From Limnoglobus roseus (lineage in GTDB: Bacteria; Planctomycetota; Planctomycetia; Gemmatales; Gemmataceae), in assembly GCF_008254045.1 (NCBI RefSeq), contig NZ_CP042425.1, positions 8,446,163 through 8,510,162 of the forward strand: a stretch of DNA of 64,000 nt, read 5' to 3'. Positions 33,912 to 46,200 of this stretch are shown in pieces. Both the position numbers and the translations under genes were made by a program. Each line of letters opens with the position of its first letter. Within the stretch, counting starts at the first letter, position 1. A model generated the notes under the pieces. It saw nothing but the letters and a program-made list of their open reading frames with translations. It had not been told where the DNA came from and searched no databases.

Positions 33912-35486
33912 ATGTTCGGCTTCACGACCCCACCCCAACGACGGAACGACATGCGACCAATCCGGAATTCCCTGCTCCGGTTGGAAGGACTGGAGACCCG
34001 CGACGTTCCGACCACCATCGCCGGGAACAATCAGTACAGCGTTCAGGCCGGTTCAGTGTTGACCGTCAGTGCGAACGGCGGCGTCCTCACCGACGACTTC
34101 AGTACGGACAACCCGAACGCAGTCCTGATCGCCCGGCGGCTCAGCCCCGCGGCCTCGTCGATCCAACCGGCCCCGGTCCTCCCGGCCAACTCGCTGACGT
34201 TCAACTCGAACGGTAGTTTCACGTTCATCGCGCCGAGCGACTACCAATCCGGCATCTACGGCCCCGTCACTTTCACCTACCAGGCGGTGGACACGACGGC
34301 CCAGATCAACCCGCTCAGTACGCCGGCAACGGTCACGATCACGATCATCGCGCCGACGAACTCGACGAAGTTGTACGCCACCGGGGCCGGCCCCGGTGGG
34401 AGCCCCCTCGTCCGGGTGTTTGAAGCGTCCACGGGGAACGAGCGGTTCTCCTTCTTCCCCTACGAACAGAGCTTCACCGGCGGCGTGCGAGTCGCCACCG
34501 GCGACTTGAACCGCGACGGGGTCGACGACATCGTGACCTCACCGGCCGAGGGCGGCTCCGCTCGGATCGAAGTCTTCGACGGCGTGACCGGCATTCAGAT
34601 TTCGAACTTCTTCGCGTTCAACTCGGACTTCCGGGGCGGGGCGGAAATCGCGATTGGTGACGTCGATGGTGCGGTGGACTTGCTCGGGAACCGCAACAAT
34701 GAGATTATCGTCGGGGCCGGCCTTGGGGGCGGTCCGCGAGTCACAGTGTACAATGCCACCATCCCGGTTCTCGCCGCCAATCCGAACGTACCGAGTGACC
34801 TGATCGTCACCCCGTTCTCGGACTTCTTCGCGTACGAATCGACGTTCCGGAACGGCGTCCGGGTGGCGGCGGGCAACCTGGCCGGGTTCGCCGCGAACGA
34901 CAAGGACAAGCGCGATTACATCGTGACCGGTGCGGGACCGGGCGGCGGGCCGTCCGTCAAGGTCTTCGACGGCCGCAAGACGATCGGCATCACCTTGCCC
35001 CCTGCCAATCAAGCGTTCTTCGCGTTCGATTCCGGAACCCGCGGCGGCGTCTCAGTGGCGGTCGGCCAATTCCGCGGCGACAACAGTGCCGACATCGTTG
35101 TCGGCTCCGGGGCACAGGACACGTTCCGCATCTTCGACGGCCGAAGCAACGCCCAACTCCGAGAGTTGGCCGTCCAGCCGACCGACGGGTCGATTACGCC
35201 CGGCCTCGGCGGCAGTGGCGGTTCGAACGCCGCTGGCTCCACGAACTTCGGGGCGAGCGGCAGCCTGATCAGCACCATCGGGGTGACAAGTGGTACGGGC
35301 GGGATCCGCGTGGGCGTAACGGACCGCAACGGTGACGGTCTGTCGGACGTCCTCGTCGGGGCTTCGTCCGGTACGCTGCCCCGCCTGCGGATCTTTGACG
35401 GCAACTCGCTCGCGGAATTGAGCAACAGCCTTATCTACCCGTCCACCTTCCTCGGCGGGGTGTTCGTGGGCGGTAACAGCCTCTAA
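33912..35486 (+). CDS. exported surface protein with FG-GAP-like repeats and LEPR-like N-terminus
   Basis: 524 residues. The N-terminal region carries LLRLEGLETRDVPT, a version of the planctomycete LE-x-LE-x-R-x-x-P motif that opens many of their large surface proteins in place of a normal signal peptide. A cadherin/Ig-like domain follows (about residues 30-145: VLTVSANGGVLTDDF, TFTYQAVDTTA). Then come about six FG-GAP-like propeller blades of alternating types, ATGAGPGGSPLVRVFEAS and GGVRVATGDLNRDGVDDIV, with Asp-x-Asn-x-Asp calcium loops. It probably forms a seven-bladed propeller at the cell surface. Starts at 33912 (MFGFTTPP) and 33951 (MRPIRNSLLRLEGLE) are both possible; the second would put the motif at the very N-terminus. 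A strong hairpin follows the stop. Confidence 0.82.
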   Translation: MFGFTTPPQRRNDMRPIRNSLLRLEGLETRDVPTTIAGNNQYSVQAGSVLTVSANGGVLTDDFSTDNPNAVLIARRLSPAASSIQPAPVLPANSLTFNSNGSFTFIAPSDYQSGIYGPVTFTYQAVDTTAQINPLSTPATVTITIIAPTNSTKLYATGAGPGGSPLVRVFEASTGNERFSFFPYEQSFTGGVRVATGDLNRDGVDDIVTSPAEGGSARIEVFDGVTGIQISNFFAFNSDFRGGAEIAIGDVDGAVDLLGNRNNEIIVGAGLGGGPRVTVYNATIPVLAANPNVPSDLIVTPFSDFFAYESTFRNGVRVAAGNLAGFAANDKDKRDYIVTGAGPGGGPSVKVFDGRKTIGITLPPANQAFFAFDSGTRGGVSVAVGQFRGDNSADIVVGSGAQDTFRIFDGRSNAQLRELAVQPTDGSITPGLGGSGGSNAAGSTNFGASGSLISTIGVTSGTGGIRVGVTDRNGDGLSDVLVGASSGTLPRLRIFDGNSLAELSNSLIYPSTFLGGVFVGGNSL

Positions 35487-35507
35487 TCCGTCTCGATTGA
35501 ATCGCGT

Positions 35508-35538
35508 GCGGCCCGGCAGACTCGATCTGCCGGGCCGC
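35508..35538 (+). terminator. GC-rich hairpin after the surface protein gene
   Basis: A 13-bp perfect stem (GCGGCCCGGCAGA / TCTGCCGGGCCGC) with a 5-base loop begins 22 bases after the stop codon of the 33912 gene. A weak T-rich tract (CCTTTCC) follows. Confidence 0.75.
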
Positions 35539-35677
35539 CGTCCTTTCCGATCCCCTTGAAGCTGGTAAGATACCGCTTCCGATTTCAGGCCGGTCGCCCC
35601 ACGGGTGCCCGCCTTGCACCCACCCGTTCGGCTCGGCGCGTCGCGGAGCATTCGGGTCGGCGTTGCCTCATCCACCC

Positions 35678-37732
<2,055 letters not shown>

Positions 37733-38182
37733 CGAACTGCGGGGATGGTCGGAGCCGCTGCAACAGGTCGTGCTTCGAACAACGCCGGTCCGGCCTTCGT
37801 ACCGGCATGCCTGCCGGCGGCATGCTGAGGCGTGCAGGTGGACGTTCGCGTCGTGGGAATCGGTCTGGCCGGTGAAGATCGACCTCACCCTTACCTCACC
37901 TCATTTGCAGCACCACCTTCGCCCGCTTGTGGCGGTGGGGTAAATCATCTCGACGCCGAAGCAATCGATCTGCGGCATGACACGGCCCCTCCGAGACAAA
38001 GCGGATGCGACCCACCGCGGGAGGCTACCATGATGGGAAGAGTGGCGGGCCACCTTCTTTTATGAGATTTGCATGAGATTCGGCCCCCGTGGCCCGCGAC
38101 TTGAAAGACAGTACCTGCGAAACCGCTATCCGGCGGTAGTACACGCTCGCCGCCCCGCCCGCCGGCGAGCCGAGGAGAATCG
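37733..38182 (+). other. intergenic region upstream of the RND efflux operon
   Basis: About 450 bases with no convincing reading frame. It should hold the promoter of the efflux operon. The local base composition falls near 38055-38090 (AT-rich TTCTTTTATGAGATTTGCAT) upstream of a GC-rich leader. I see no obvious operator palindrome, RNA gene or repeat. No regulator gene lies beside the operon. Confidence 0.4.
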
Positions 38183-39466
38183 ATGCGCACCTGGGCCTCT
38201 CCCGTCCTGTTGCTGGGCTGTTGCGTCGGCCTCGCGGGCTGCACCCGCGGCCCCGCCGGAACCCCACCCCCCGCCACCGTCGTCGTGCCGGTTAGCCACC
38301 CGATCACGCGGGACGTGGTCGAGTACGTCGAGTACACCGGCCGCACCGACGCCGTCGATTCGGTCGGCATCCGCCCCCGCGCGACCGGCTACCTCACCAA
38401 GACATCGTTCAAGGAAGGCGACATCGTCAAGAAGGGCGACGTGCTCTTCGAGATCGACCCACGGCCATACCAGGCGCAACTCGACCAGGCCGAGGGTCAG
38501 GTCCGCGTCGCCGAGGCCCAGTTCACCCTCGCCCAGGCCAACTACAACCGCATCAAGGGAACCGGCAACGACCGCACCTTCAGCCCGCAAGAAGTGGACC
38601 AAGCCAAAGCCGCGCAGGACGCCGCCGACGCCCAGGTGAAAGCCGCGAAGGCCACCGCCGAGGTGTACCGTCTCAACCTTAGTTACACCCGCGTCACGTC
38701 GCCGATCGACGGTCAGGTCAGTCGGTACTACTACACCGTCGGTAACCTCGTCAACCAGGACCAGACGCTCCTCACCACGGTCGTTTCGACCGACCCGATG
38801 AAGGTCTACCTCGACATGGACGAGCGGACCATGTTGCGGGTGCGGAACTCCATCAACCAGGGGAAGATCCAACCCCGCGGGCCGAAGAACGAACTGCCCC
38901 TCCTTATGCGTCTGGAAGGGGAGGAGGGCTTCCCGCACAAGGGGGCGATCGACTTCTCGAACAACACCGTGAACCCGTCGACGGGCACCATCGCCATCCG
39001 CGGCGAGTTCGCGAATCCGTTGCCGCCCGGCGGCCGGCGGTTGCTGTCGCCGGGCATGTTCACACGGCTCCGCCTGCCCCTCGGCGGCCCGCGCCCGGCC
39101 GTGCTCGTCGTGGACCGGGCTATTGGGTCCGACCAGGGTTTGAAGTTCGTCTACGTCGTCGAGAAGGACAAGAAGATTTCCTACCGCCGGGTGAAGGTCG
39201 GCCCGCTCGAAGACGATGGCTTGCGGGTCATTGAAGGTGAGTACAAACCGAAGACCGGCAGCCAACCGGCCGAAGGTCTCAGGCTCGACGACGTCGTCGC
39301 GGTCGGCGCGATCCAGCAGTTGCGGCCGGGCATGGAAGTCGAGACGGAAATGATCGCGATGCCGACCCCCGGTGCCCCGAGCGCCCCGCCCCCGCCCGAC
39401 GGTAAGCCCGCCCCTACCACGCCCCCCACGCCAGCTCCGAAAGCCCCCAGCGGGGCCAAGAACTAG
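38183..39466 (+). CDS. RND efflux periplasmic adaptor (membrane fusion protein)
   Basis: 427 residues. The N-terminus is a lipoprotein signal with lipobox LAGC (Cys about residue 20), so the protein is tethered to the inner membrane. The order of parts is AcrA-like: SVGIRPRATGYLTKTSF (lipoyl half), a coiled-coil hairpin (about 95-170), the other lipoyl half and beta-barrel (SPIDGQVSRYYYTVGNLV), and a membrane-proximal domain (about 300-400), ending in a Pro-rich tail. It links the pump to an outer-membrane channel. First gene of a three-gene operon; the next start lies 9 bases after its stop. Confidence 0.93.
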   Translation: MRTWASPVLLLGCCVGLAGCTRGPAGTPPPATVVVPVSHPITRDVVEYVEYTGRTDAVDSVGIRPRATGYLTKTSFKEGDIVKKGDVLFEIDPRPYQAQLDQAEGQVRVAEAQFTLAQANYNRIKGTGNDRTFSPQEVDQAKAAQDAADAQVKAAKATAEVYRLNLSYTRVTSPIDGQVSRYYYTVGNLVNQDQTLLTTVVSTDPMKVYLDMDERTMLRVRNSINQGKIQPRGPKNELPLLMRLEGEEGFPHKGAIDFSNNTVNPSTGTIAIRGEFANPLPPGGRRLLSPGMFTRLRLPLGGPRPAVLVVDRAIGSDQGLKFVYVVEKDKKISYRRVKVGPLEDDGLRVIEGEYKPKTGSQPAEGLRLDDVVAVGAIQQLRPGMEVETEMIAMPTPGAPSAPPPPDGKPAPTTPPTPAPKAPSGAKN

Positions 39467-39475
39467 GGACGGCCC

Positions 39476-42400
39476 ATGTTCAGCCGATTCTTCGTCGATC
39501 GCCCGATCTTCGCGGCCGTCGTGTCGATCGTCATCTCGCTCGCGGGCGTGCTGGCGCTCCTCAACCTGCCGGTCGCGCAGTACCCGCCGATCACGCCACC
39601 GGCCGTGACCATTTCGATCAGCTACCCTGGCGCGAGCGCGCAGGTGGTGGCCGACACGGTCGCCGCCCCCATCGAGCAGCAAGTCACCGGCGTGCCGGGC
39701 ATGCTGTACATGTCGTCGAACTCCGGCAACGACGGGTCGTACAGCCTGACCGTGACGTTCGAGATCGGCACCGACCTGAACTCGGCCGTGGTGATGGTGC
39801 AGAACCGCGTGCAACTCGCGATGCCGCAACTGCCGACGGCCGTGCAGCAGCAGGGCATCACCGTGCGGAAGCGGACGCCGGACATGCTGATGATCATCAG
39901 CTTTAGTTCCCCCGGCGGCCGGTACGACAACGTCTACCTGAGCAATTACGCCACGGTCGCGATCCGCGACGAGCTGCTCCGTCAGGAAGGCATCTCCGAC
40001 GTGACGGTGTTCGGTCAGCGCGACTACAGCATGCGCGTCTGGCTCGACCCGCAGCGGTTAGCGGCCCACGACATGACGGCCCTGGACGTGGCGACCGCCG
40101 TCCGGGCACAGAACATCGAAGCGGCCCTCGGCCGCGTCGGCCAGCCGCCCGGCGGGAAGACGCGGTCGTTCCAGTTCCCGCTCGACACCCGCGGCCGACT
40201 CTCGGAAGTTGAGCAGTTCGCCGACATCATCGTGAAGGCGGGTGGAAGCCGACCGCTGCCCTCCATGATGACGAGTTCCGGCGGTGGCGGATCGAGCACG
40301 TCCACGATGCGACCGATGATGCCCACGATGCCGATGCCGACCGTCGGCAGCATGATGAACATGAATAGCTCGACGTCGTCTTCGACTTCGACATCCTCGA
40401 CCCCTTCGACTGGTTCGACGGGCCAAAGCACTCCGAACGGCTCCGGGTCGTCCGGGTCCAGTGCGTCCGGCGGGTCGAGTTCCGCGAACCCCTCGAACGT
40501 GATGCTCCTCGGCAGTGCGCTCGGCAACCCACTCGCGCCCGGCCCGGCGACGGGCGGTACGGCACTCGCCGGCATGGGAAGTTCCACCAACGGGATGAAC
40601 GCCGCTGGCGGAAGCAGCAGTTCGACGAGCAGCACGAACCAGGGCATCCCGATGGTGGCCACGACGGGCGGCGTGGTCGGCGCGAACTCGCTGTCCGGCG
40701 GGTCGCTCGACGGCGGGCCGAACGCCGCGACCGCCGTCGTCCGCCTCAGCGACGTGGCCCGCATCGAACTCGGGGCGGCGACCTACGACAACGGCGCGAC
40801 CTTCGACGGCAAGCCGTCGGTCGGCCTCGCCGTCCGCCTCCAGCCGGACGCGAACGCCCTCGACGCCGGCGACCGCGTGCGGGCCAAGATGGAGGAACTG
40901 CGGGCGCGGTTCCCGGAGGACATCACCTTCGACATCGCCTACGACACGACGCCGTTCATCCGCGAGTCGATCAACGACGTCAAGTGGACACTCCTCGAAG
41001 CGGTCGGCCTCGTCGCGATCGTCGTGCTCGTCTTCTTGCAGAACTGGCGGGCCGCGATCATCCCCATGATCGCCGTGCCGGTCGCCATCCTCGGCACGTT
41101 CGCCGTCATGCTCGCCCTCGGCTTCTCGGTGAACAACATCTCGCTGTTCGGCCTCGTGCTCGCCATCGGCATCGTGGTGGACGACGCCATCGTTGTCGTC
41201 GAAAACGTCGAGCGATGGCTGGAACACGGCCTCAGCCCCAAGGAGGCGGCGTACAAGGCGATGGAGGAAGTGACCGGCCCGGTCGTCGCCATCGCGGTCG
41301 TCTTGTGTGCCGTGTTCGTGCCGTGCGCGTTCGTCGGCGGCATCCCCGGCCAGTTCTACCGGCAGTTCGCCGTGACGATCACCGCCTCGACGGTCTTCTC
41401 CGCAATCAACTCGCTGACGCTCAGTCCGGCGCTCGCGGCCATCCTCATGCGAAAGCGGGAACACGGCCGGGACTGGCTGACCCGCGGTCTCGACTTCCTG
41501 CTCGGCTGGTTCTTCTGGCTGTTCAACAAGAGCTTCGCCGCCGGCACTTCCGCCTACGCCTGGACGCTCGCCCGCCTGTTGCGGGTCAGCCTGCTCGTGC
41601 TGATCGGGTACGGCGGCCTGTTGGCCCTGACGTACTGGACGTTCCAGAAGGCCCCGCTCGGCTTCGTCCCGGAACAGGACCAGGGGCGGCTAATCGTGAG
41701 CATCCAGTTGCCCGACTCTTCGTCGCTCAACCGGACGCAGAGGGTCATTCACCAGGCCGAGGTGATGGCCCTGGAAACGCCCGGCGTCGCGCACACCACG
41801 TCGGCCGCCGGGATGTCGATGGTCGCCCAGGCAAACAGTTCCAACTACGGCAGCATCTTCGTCGTCCTCGACCCGTTCGACAAGCGGCAGGCCCCCGACC
41901 GCAAGGGGGCGGCGATCATGGCGAAGTTGCGGAAGAAGTTCGCCACGATCACGGACGCCGACGTGAAGGTCTTCGGTGCGGCCCCGGTCCCTGGCTTGAG
42001 CGTGGCCGGCGGCTTCAAGATCGTGGTTGAGGACCGCGGCGGCCTGGGCCTGGGCGAACTCCAGAAGCAGACCGACGCCTTCGTCGCGAAGCTGCAAAAA
42101 GAGCCGACGGTCAACTCCGTCATCACGCAGTTCCGCTCGCGGACGCCGCAGTTGTACCTCGACGTGGACCGCACGAAGGTTGAGTCGCTCGGCGTGGACC
42201 TGAACGACGTGAACCAGACGATGCAGATTTACCTCGGCTCGCTGTACGCGAACAGCTTCAACGCCTTCGGCCGGCACTGGCAGGTGAAGTTGCAGGCCGA
42301 GGGGGACTTCCGCAACGAGACGAAGGACATCAGTTTGCTCCAAGTGCGGAACAAGTGGGGCGAGATGGTCCCGCTGGCCACGCTCGTGCGGCTGCGGCAG

Positions 42401-43294
42401 ATCAACGGGCCGGTGTCGGTGAACCGCTACAACCTCTACACCGGCGCGGCCGTCAGCGGGAACGTGCCGCTCGAAGTGGGGTCCGGCGACGCCATCGCGG
42501 CCGTGGACCGTGTGGCGAAAGAGAGCCTGCCGCGGGCGATGACGACGGAGTGGACGGAACTCTTCTACCTCCAGATCCGCACCGGCAACACGGCCATCTA
42601 CGTCTTCCTGCTCGCGGTCGTGTTCGTCTTCCTCGCCCTCGCCGCACTCTACGAGAGCTGGGCGCTGCCGCTCGCGGTCATCCTCGTCGTGCCGCTGTGC
42701 CTGCTCTGCTCGGTCGGCGGCATCCTGCTCGTCGGCAAGTCGGTGGACATCTTCGTGCAGATCGGCCTGATCGTGCTCGTCGGGCTGGCGTGCAAGAACG
42801 CCATCCTCATCGTCGAGTTCGCCGAGCTGCTGCACAAGGAAGGGAAGCCGCGTGACGTGGCGGCCGTCGAAGCGAGTCGGTTGCGCATCCGGCCCATTCT
42901 GATGACGTCGCTCGCGTTCATCCTCGGCGTGGTCCCGCTTATCGTCGCGTCGGGGGCCGGGGCCGAGATGCGCCGCAGTCTCGGCATCGCCGTGTTCAGC
43001 GGGATGCTCGGCGTGACGCTGTTCGGCGTGTTCCTGACGCCGGTCTTCTTCGTGCTCATTCAACGCGGCGTGGACGCGAAGGCGTTCAACGCCGGAGTCA
43101 CGCGGTGGGGCGGGTTCGCGCTCATCGGGGCCTTGCTCGGTGCCATCGTGGGCTACCTGCTCGCGGAACTCGGCGTCGGCCGGATGCCATTGACCGTGGC
43201 CATTGCCGTGGGCACGGGCGCCGCGGTTGCGGTGTTCGCTCCCCTCTTGCGGAGCGTGTTCCGGTCGGGAACCAACGGAGGGCAGTCGGCGTGA
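39476..43294 (+). CDS. RND efflux pump, HAE1 family, with a large low-complexity insertion
   Basis: 1272 residues, about 200 longer than AcrB. It keeps the usual 12 transmembrane helices and two periplasmic loops. Proton-relay residues are present: VVDDAIVVVENVERW (two Asp in TM4) and LACKNAILIVEFAE (Lys in TM10). The excess length is mostly a Ser/Gly/Thr/Met-rich insertion at about residues 257-418, between DIIVKAGG and VVRLSDVARIEL, which is the place in AcrB where a short hairpin joins the docking-domain strands. A smaller insertion of the same kind occurs in the next gene. Substrates are unknown; such pumps export hydrophobic or cationic drugs and metabolites. Its stop overlaps the next gene's GTG. 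Confidence 0.93.
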   Translation: MFSRFFVDRPIFAAVVSIVISLAGVLALLNLPVAQYPPITPPAVTISISYPGASAQVVADTVAAPIEQQVTGVPGMLYMSSNSGNDGSYSLTVTFEIGTDLNSAVVMVQNRVQLAMPQLPTAVQQQGITVRKRTPDMLMIISFSSPGGRYDNVYLSNYATVAIRDELLRQEGISDVTVFGQRDYSMRVWLDPQRLAAHDMTALDVATAVRAQNIEAALGRVGQPPGGKTRSFQFPLDTRGRLSEVEQFADIIVKAGGSRPLPSMMTSSGGGGSSTSTMRPMMPTMPMPTVGSMMNMNSSTSSSTSTSSTPSTGSTGQSTPNGSGSSGSSASGGSSSANPSNVMLLGSALGNPLAPGPATGGTALAGMGSSTNGMNAAGGSSSSTSSTNQGIPMVATTGGVVGANSLSGGSLDGGPNAATAVVRLSDVARIELGAATYDNGATFDGKPSVGLAVRLQPDANALDAGDRVRAKMEELRARFPEDITFDIAYDTTPFIRESINDVKWTLLEAVGLVAIVVLVFLQNWRAAIIPMIAVPVAILGTFAVMLALGFSVNNISLFGLVLAIGIVVDDAIVVVENVERWLEHGLSPKEAAYKAMEEVTGPVVAIAVVLCAVFVPCAFVGGIPGQFYRQFAVTITASTVFSAINSLTLSPALAAILMRKREHGRDWLTRGLDFLLGWFFWLFNKSFAAGTSAYAWTLARLLRVSLLVLIGYGGLLALTYWTFQKAPLGFVPEQDQGRLIVSIQLPDSSSLNRTQRVIHQAEVMALETPGVAHTTSAAGMSMVAQANSSNYGSIFVVLDPFDKRQAPDRKGAAIMAKLRKKFATITDADVKVFGAAPVPGLSVAGGFKIVVEDRGGLGLGELQKQTDAFVAKLQKEPTVNSVITQFRSRTPQLYLDVDRTKVESLGVDLNDVNQTMQIYLGSLYANSFNAFGRHWQVKLQAEGDFRNETKDISLLQVRNKWGEMVPLATLVRLRQINGPVSVNRYNLYTGAAVSGNVPLEVGSGDAIAAVDRVAKESLPRAMTTEWTELFYLQIRTGNTAIYVFLLAVVFVFLALAALYESWALPLAVILVVPLCLLCSVGGILLVGKSVDIFVQIGLIVLVGLACKNAILIVEFAELLHKEGKPRDVAAVEASRLRIRPILMTSLAFILGVVPLIVASGAGAEMRRSLGIAVFSGMLGVTLFGVFLTPVFFVLIQRGVDAKAFNAGVTRWGGFALIGALLGAIVGYLLAELGVGRMPLTVAIAVGTGAAVAVFAPLLRSVFRSGTNGGQSA

Positions 43295-46200
43295 TCTCGC
43301 GATTCTTCATCGACCGGCCGATCTTCGCGTCGGTGCTGTCCATCGTCGTCACCCTCGCCGGCGTGGTGGCGGCGCAGACGTTGCCGATCGCGCAGTACCC
43401 GGAAGTCGCACCGCCGACGGTCGTGGTGACGGCCGTGTACCCCGGTGCGAATTCGCTGACGTTGCAAGACACGGTGGCCGCCCCCATCGAGGAGCAGGTC
43501 AGCGGCGTCGAGGGCATGATGTACATGTCCAGCCAGTGTACCAACGACGGCACGTACACGCTCACCGTCACCTTCAAGCTCGGCACCAACCCCGACATCG
43601 CGCAGGTGCTCGTGCAGAACCGCGTGAGCCTGGCCCAGCCGGTCATCCCGGAATTGGTGCAGCGGGAAGGGATCGTCGTCAAGAAGCAGTCGCCGAACAC
43701 GCTGATGATCGTCAACCTCGTGTCCGACGGCCGGTACCCGGACACGTACCTGAGCAACTACGCGACCATCGAAATCCGCGACGAACTCGGCCGCATCCCC
43801 GGCGTGGCGAGCGTCGGCTACCTCGGCCAGCGCGACTACAGCATGCGGGTCTGGCTCGACCCGGACAAGCTCGCGTCACTCAACCTGACCGCGACCGACG
43901 TGGTCACGGCCATCACCCGGCAGAACGTGCAGGTGGCGGCCGGGCAGATCGGCCAGCAGCCGGTGCCGAAGGGCCAGCAGTTCCAACTGACGATCAACAC
44001 CCGCGGCCGACTGATTGACGCCGACGAGTTCGCCGACATCATCGTGAAGGTCGCCCCCGGCGGGCCGGCCGGTGCCCAGGCGGCGCAGACGGCCATGATG
44101 ACGACCGCCCCTGCCGACTCGTCGGCCGCCTCGACCGCCAACACGTCCGGCACGGCCGCCAGCAGCACGGGTCAGACGTCGGCCGTGGTGCGGTTGCGGG
44201 ACGTGGTGTCCGCGTCGCGGCAAGTGACCGACGACGCCGGCCGATCACAGACCGTCGGCGGCGTGCAACTCGGCGCGCAACAGTACGACCAAGCCGCGAC
44301 GCTCGACGGTCAGCCGACGGTGGCGCTGACCGTCTACGGCCTGCCGGGGGCGAACGCCCTCGACACCGGCGACGAAGTGAAGAAGAAGATGGAGACGCTG
44401 TCGAAGCGGTTCAGCGACGGCCTCACGTACAAGATCGTCTACGACACCACGCCGTTCATCCGTCAGTCGGTCAACGAGGTCTACCGCACGCTGCTGGAAG
44501 CGATCCTGCTCGTGGCCATCGTCGTCCTCGTCTTCCTCCAATCGTGGCGGGCGGCCATCATCCCCCTCGTGGCCGTGCCCGTCGCCGTCGTCGGCACGTT
44601 CGCCGTCATGGCCGCGTTCGGCTTCTCGCTGAACACGCTCACGCTGTTCGGCCTCGTGCTGGCCATCGGCATCGTGGTGGACGACGCCATCGTCGTCGTC
44701 GAGAACGTCGAGCGGTGGCTGGAGAAAGGGCTAGACCCGAAAGAAGCGACGCGGAAGGCGATGGACGAGGTGACGGGTCCGGTCATCGCGATCGCACTCG
44801 TGCTGTCAGCGGTGTTCGTGCCGGCCGCGTTCATCGGCGGCGTGACGGGCCAGTTCTTCCGCCAGTTCGCCGTGACCATCGCCGTCAGCACGCTCATCTC
44901 GGCGTTCAACTCACTCACACTCAGCCCTGCCCTCGCGGCCATCCTCCTGAAGCCGAAGCACGCCCCGAAAGACTTCCTCGAAAAGACGCTCGACTTCCTA
45001 CTCGGCTGGTTCTTCCGCCTGTTCAACACGGCGTTCGAGGCGACGACGAGCCTCTACGCGAAGATCGTCGGGTACCTGTTGCGGCTGGCGATCATCGTGT
45101 TGCTGCTCTACGGCGGCCTCTTGTACCTGACGTACCACGAGTTCGTCCGCACGCCGACCGGCTTCGTGCCGCAGCAGGACAAGGGCTACCTCATCCTCAA
45201 CGTGCAACTGCCCGACTCCGCGGCGCTCGAGCGCACGCAACGGCTGATGGCCCGCATCGAGAAGGCGGCCCTCGACACGCCGGGCGTCGATCACACCGTC
45301 GGCATCTCCGGGCAGTCGCTCATCCTGAACGCGAACGCGCCGAACCTCGGCTCCTTGTACGTCATGCTGAAGCCGTTCGCGGACCGCCCCGGCCTGACGG
45401 CCGAGAGCATCTCCCGCGAGTTGGAGCAGAACTGCCGGAAGGCCGTCCGCGGGGCGTCGGTACGGGCGTTCGGCGCGCCGCCGATCGAGGGCCTGGGCAC
45501 GACCGGCGGGTTCAAGCTCGTCATCCAAGACCGCGGCAACCTCGGCCTTGCCGAACTGCAGCGTGTCAGCGATCAAGTCGCGGCGACCGGGAACAAGTCG
45601 CCACAGTTGCAAGGGCTGTTCAACTCCGCCCGGTTCGACACGCCGTGGGTTTACCTCGACGTGGACCGGACGAAGTGCGCCGCCCTCGGCGTCTCGGTGA
45701 GCGACGTGTTCAACGCCCTCCAGTACAACCTGGGGTCGTACTACGTCAACAACTTCAACGAGTTCGGCCGCAACTGGCAGGTGAACATCCAGGCCGACCC
45801 AATGTTCCGCGACCGCGTGCGGAATGCCGCCCAGATCCAGGTGCGGAACGGCCAAGGCCAGATGATGCCGCTCGGCACCGTCCTCTCCATCCGCGACACG
45901 AGCGGCCCGGTGCTGGTGCAGCGATACAACCTCTACCCGGCGGCCGTCATCACCGGCGACGTGGCCCCCGGCGTCAGCACCGGCGAGGCCGTCCCGCTGG
46001 TCGAGGGCATCGCCGCACAGTCGCTGCCGCGGGCGATGGCCGCCGACTGGACGGAGCTAACCTTCCTGCAAAACCAGGCGGGCAACACCGCCATCTACGC
46101 CTTCATCCTCGCGGTGGTGTTCGTGTTCCTGGTGTTGGCCGCACAGTACGAAAGTTGGAAGTTACCGCTCGCCGTGATCCTCGTCGTGCCGATGTGCTTG

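Noticed and set aside
41690..43063. Long minus-strand open frames under the RND pumps (also 38126-39829 and 40058-41464)
   Set aside because: All are antisense shadows of pump or adaptor genes with strong motifs on the plus strand.
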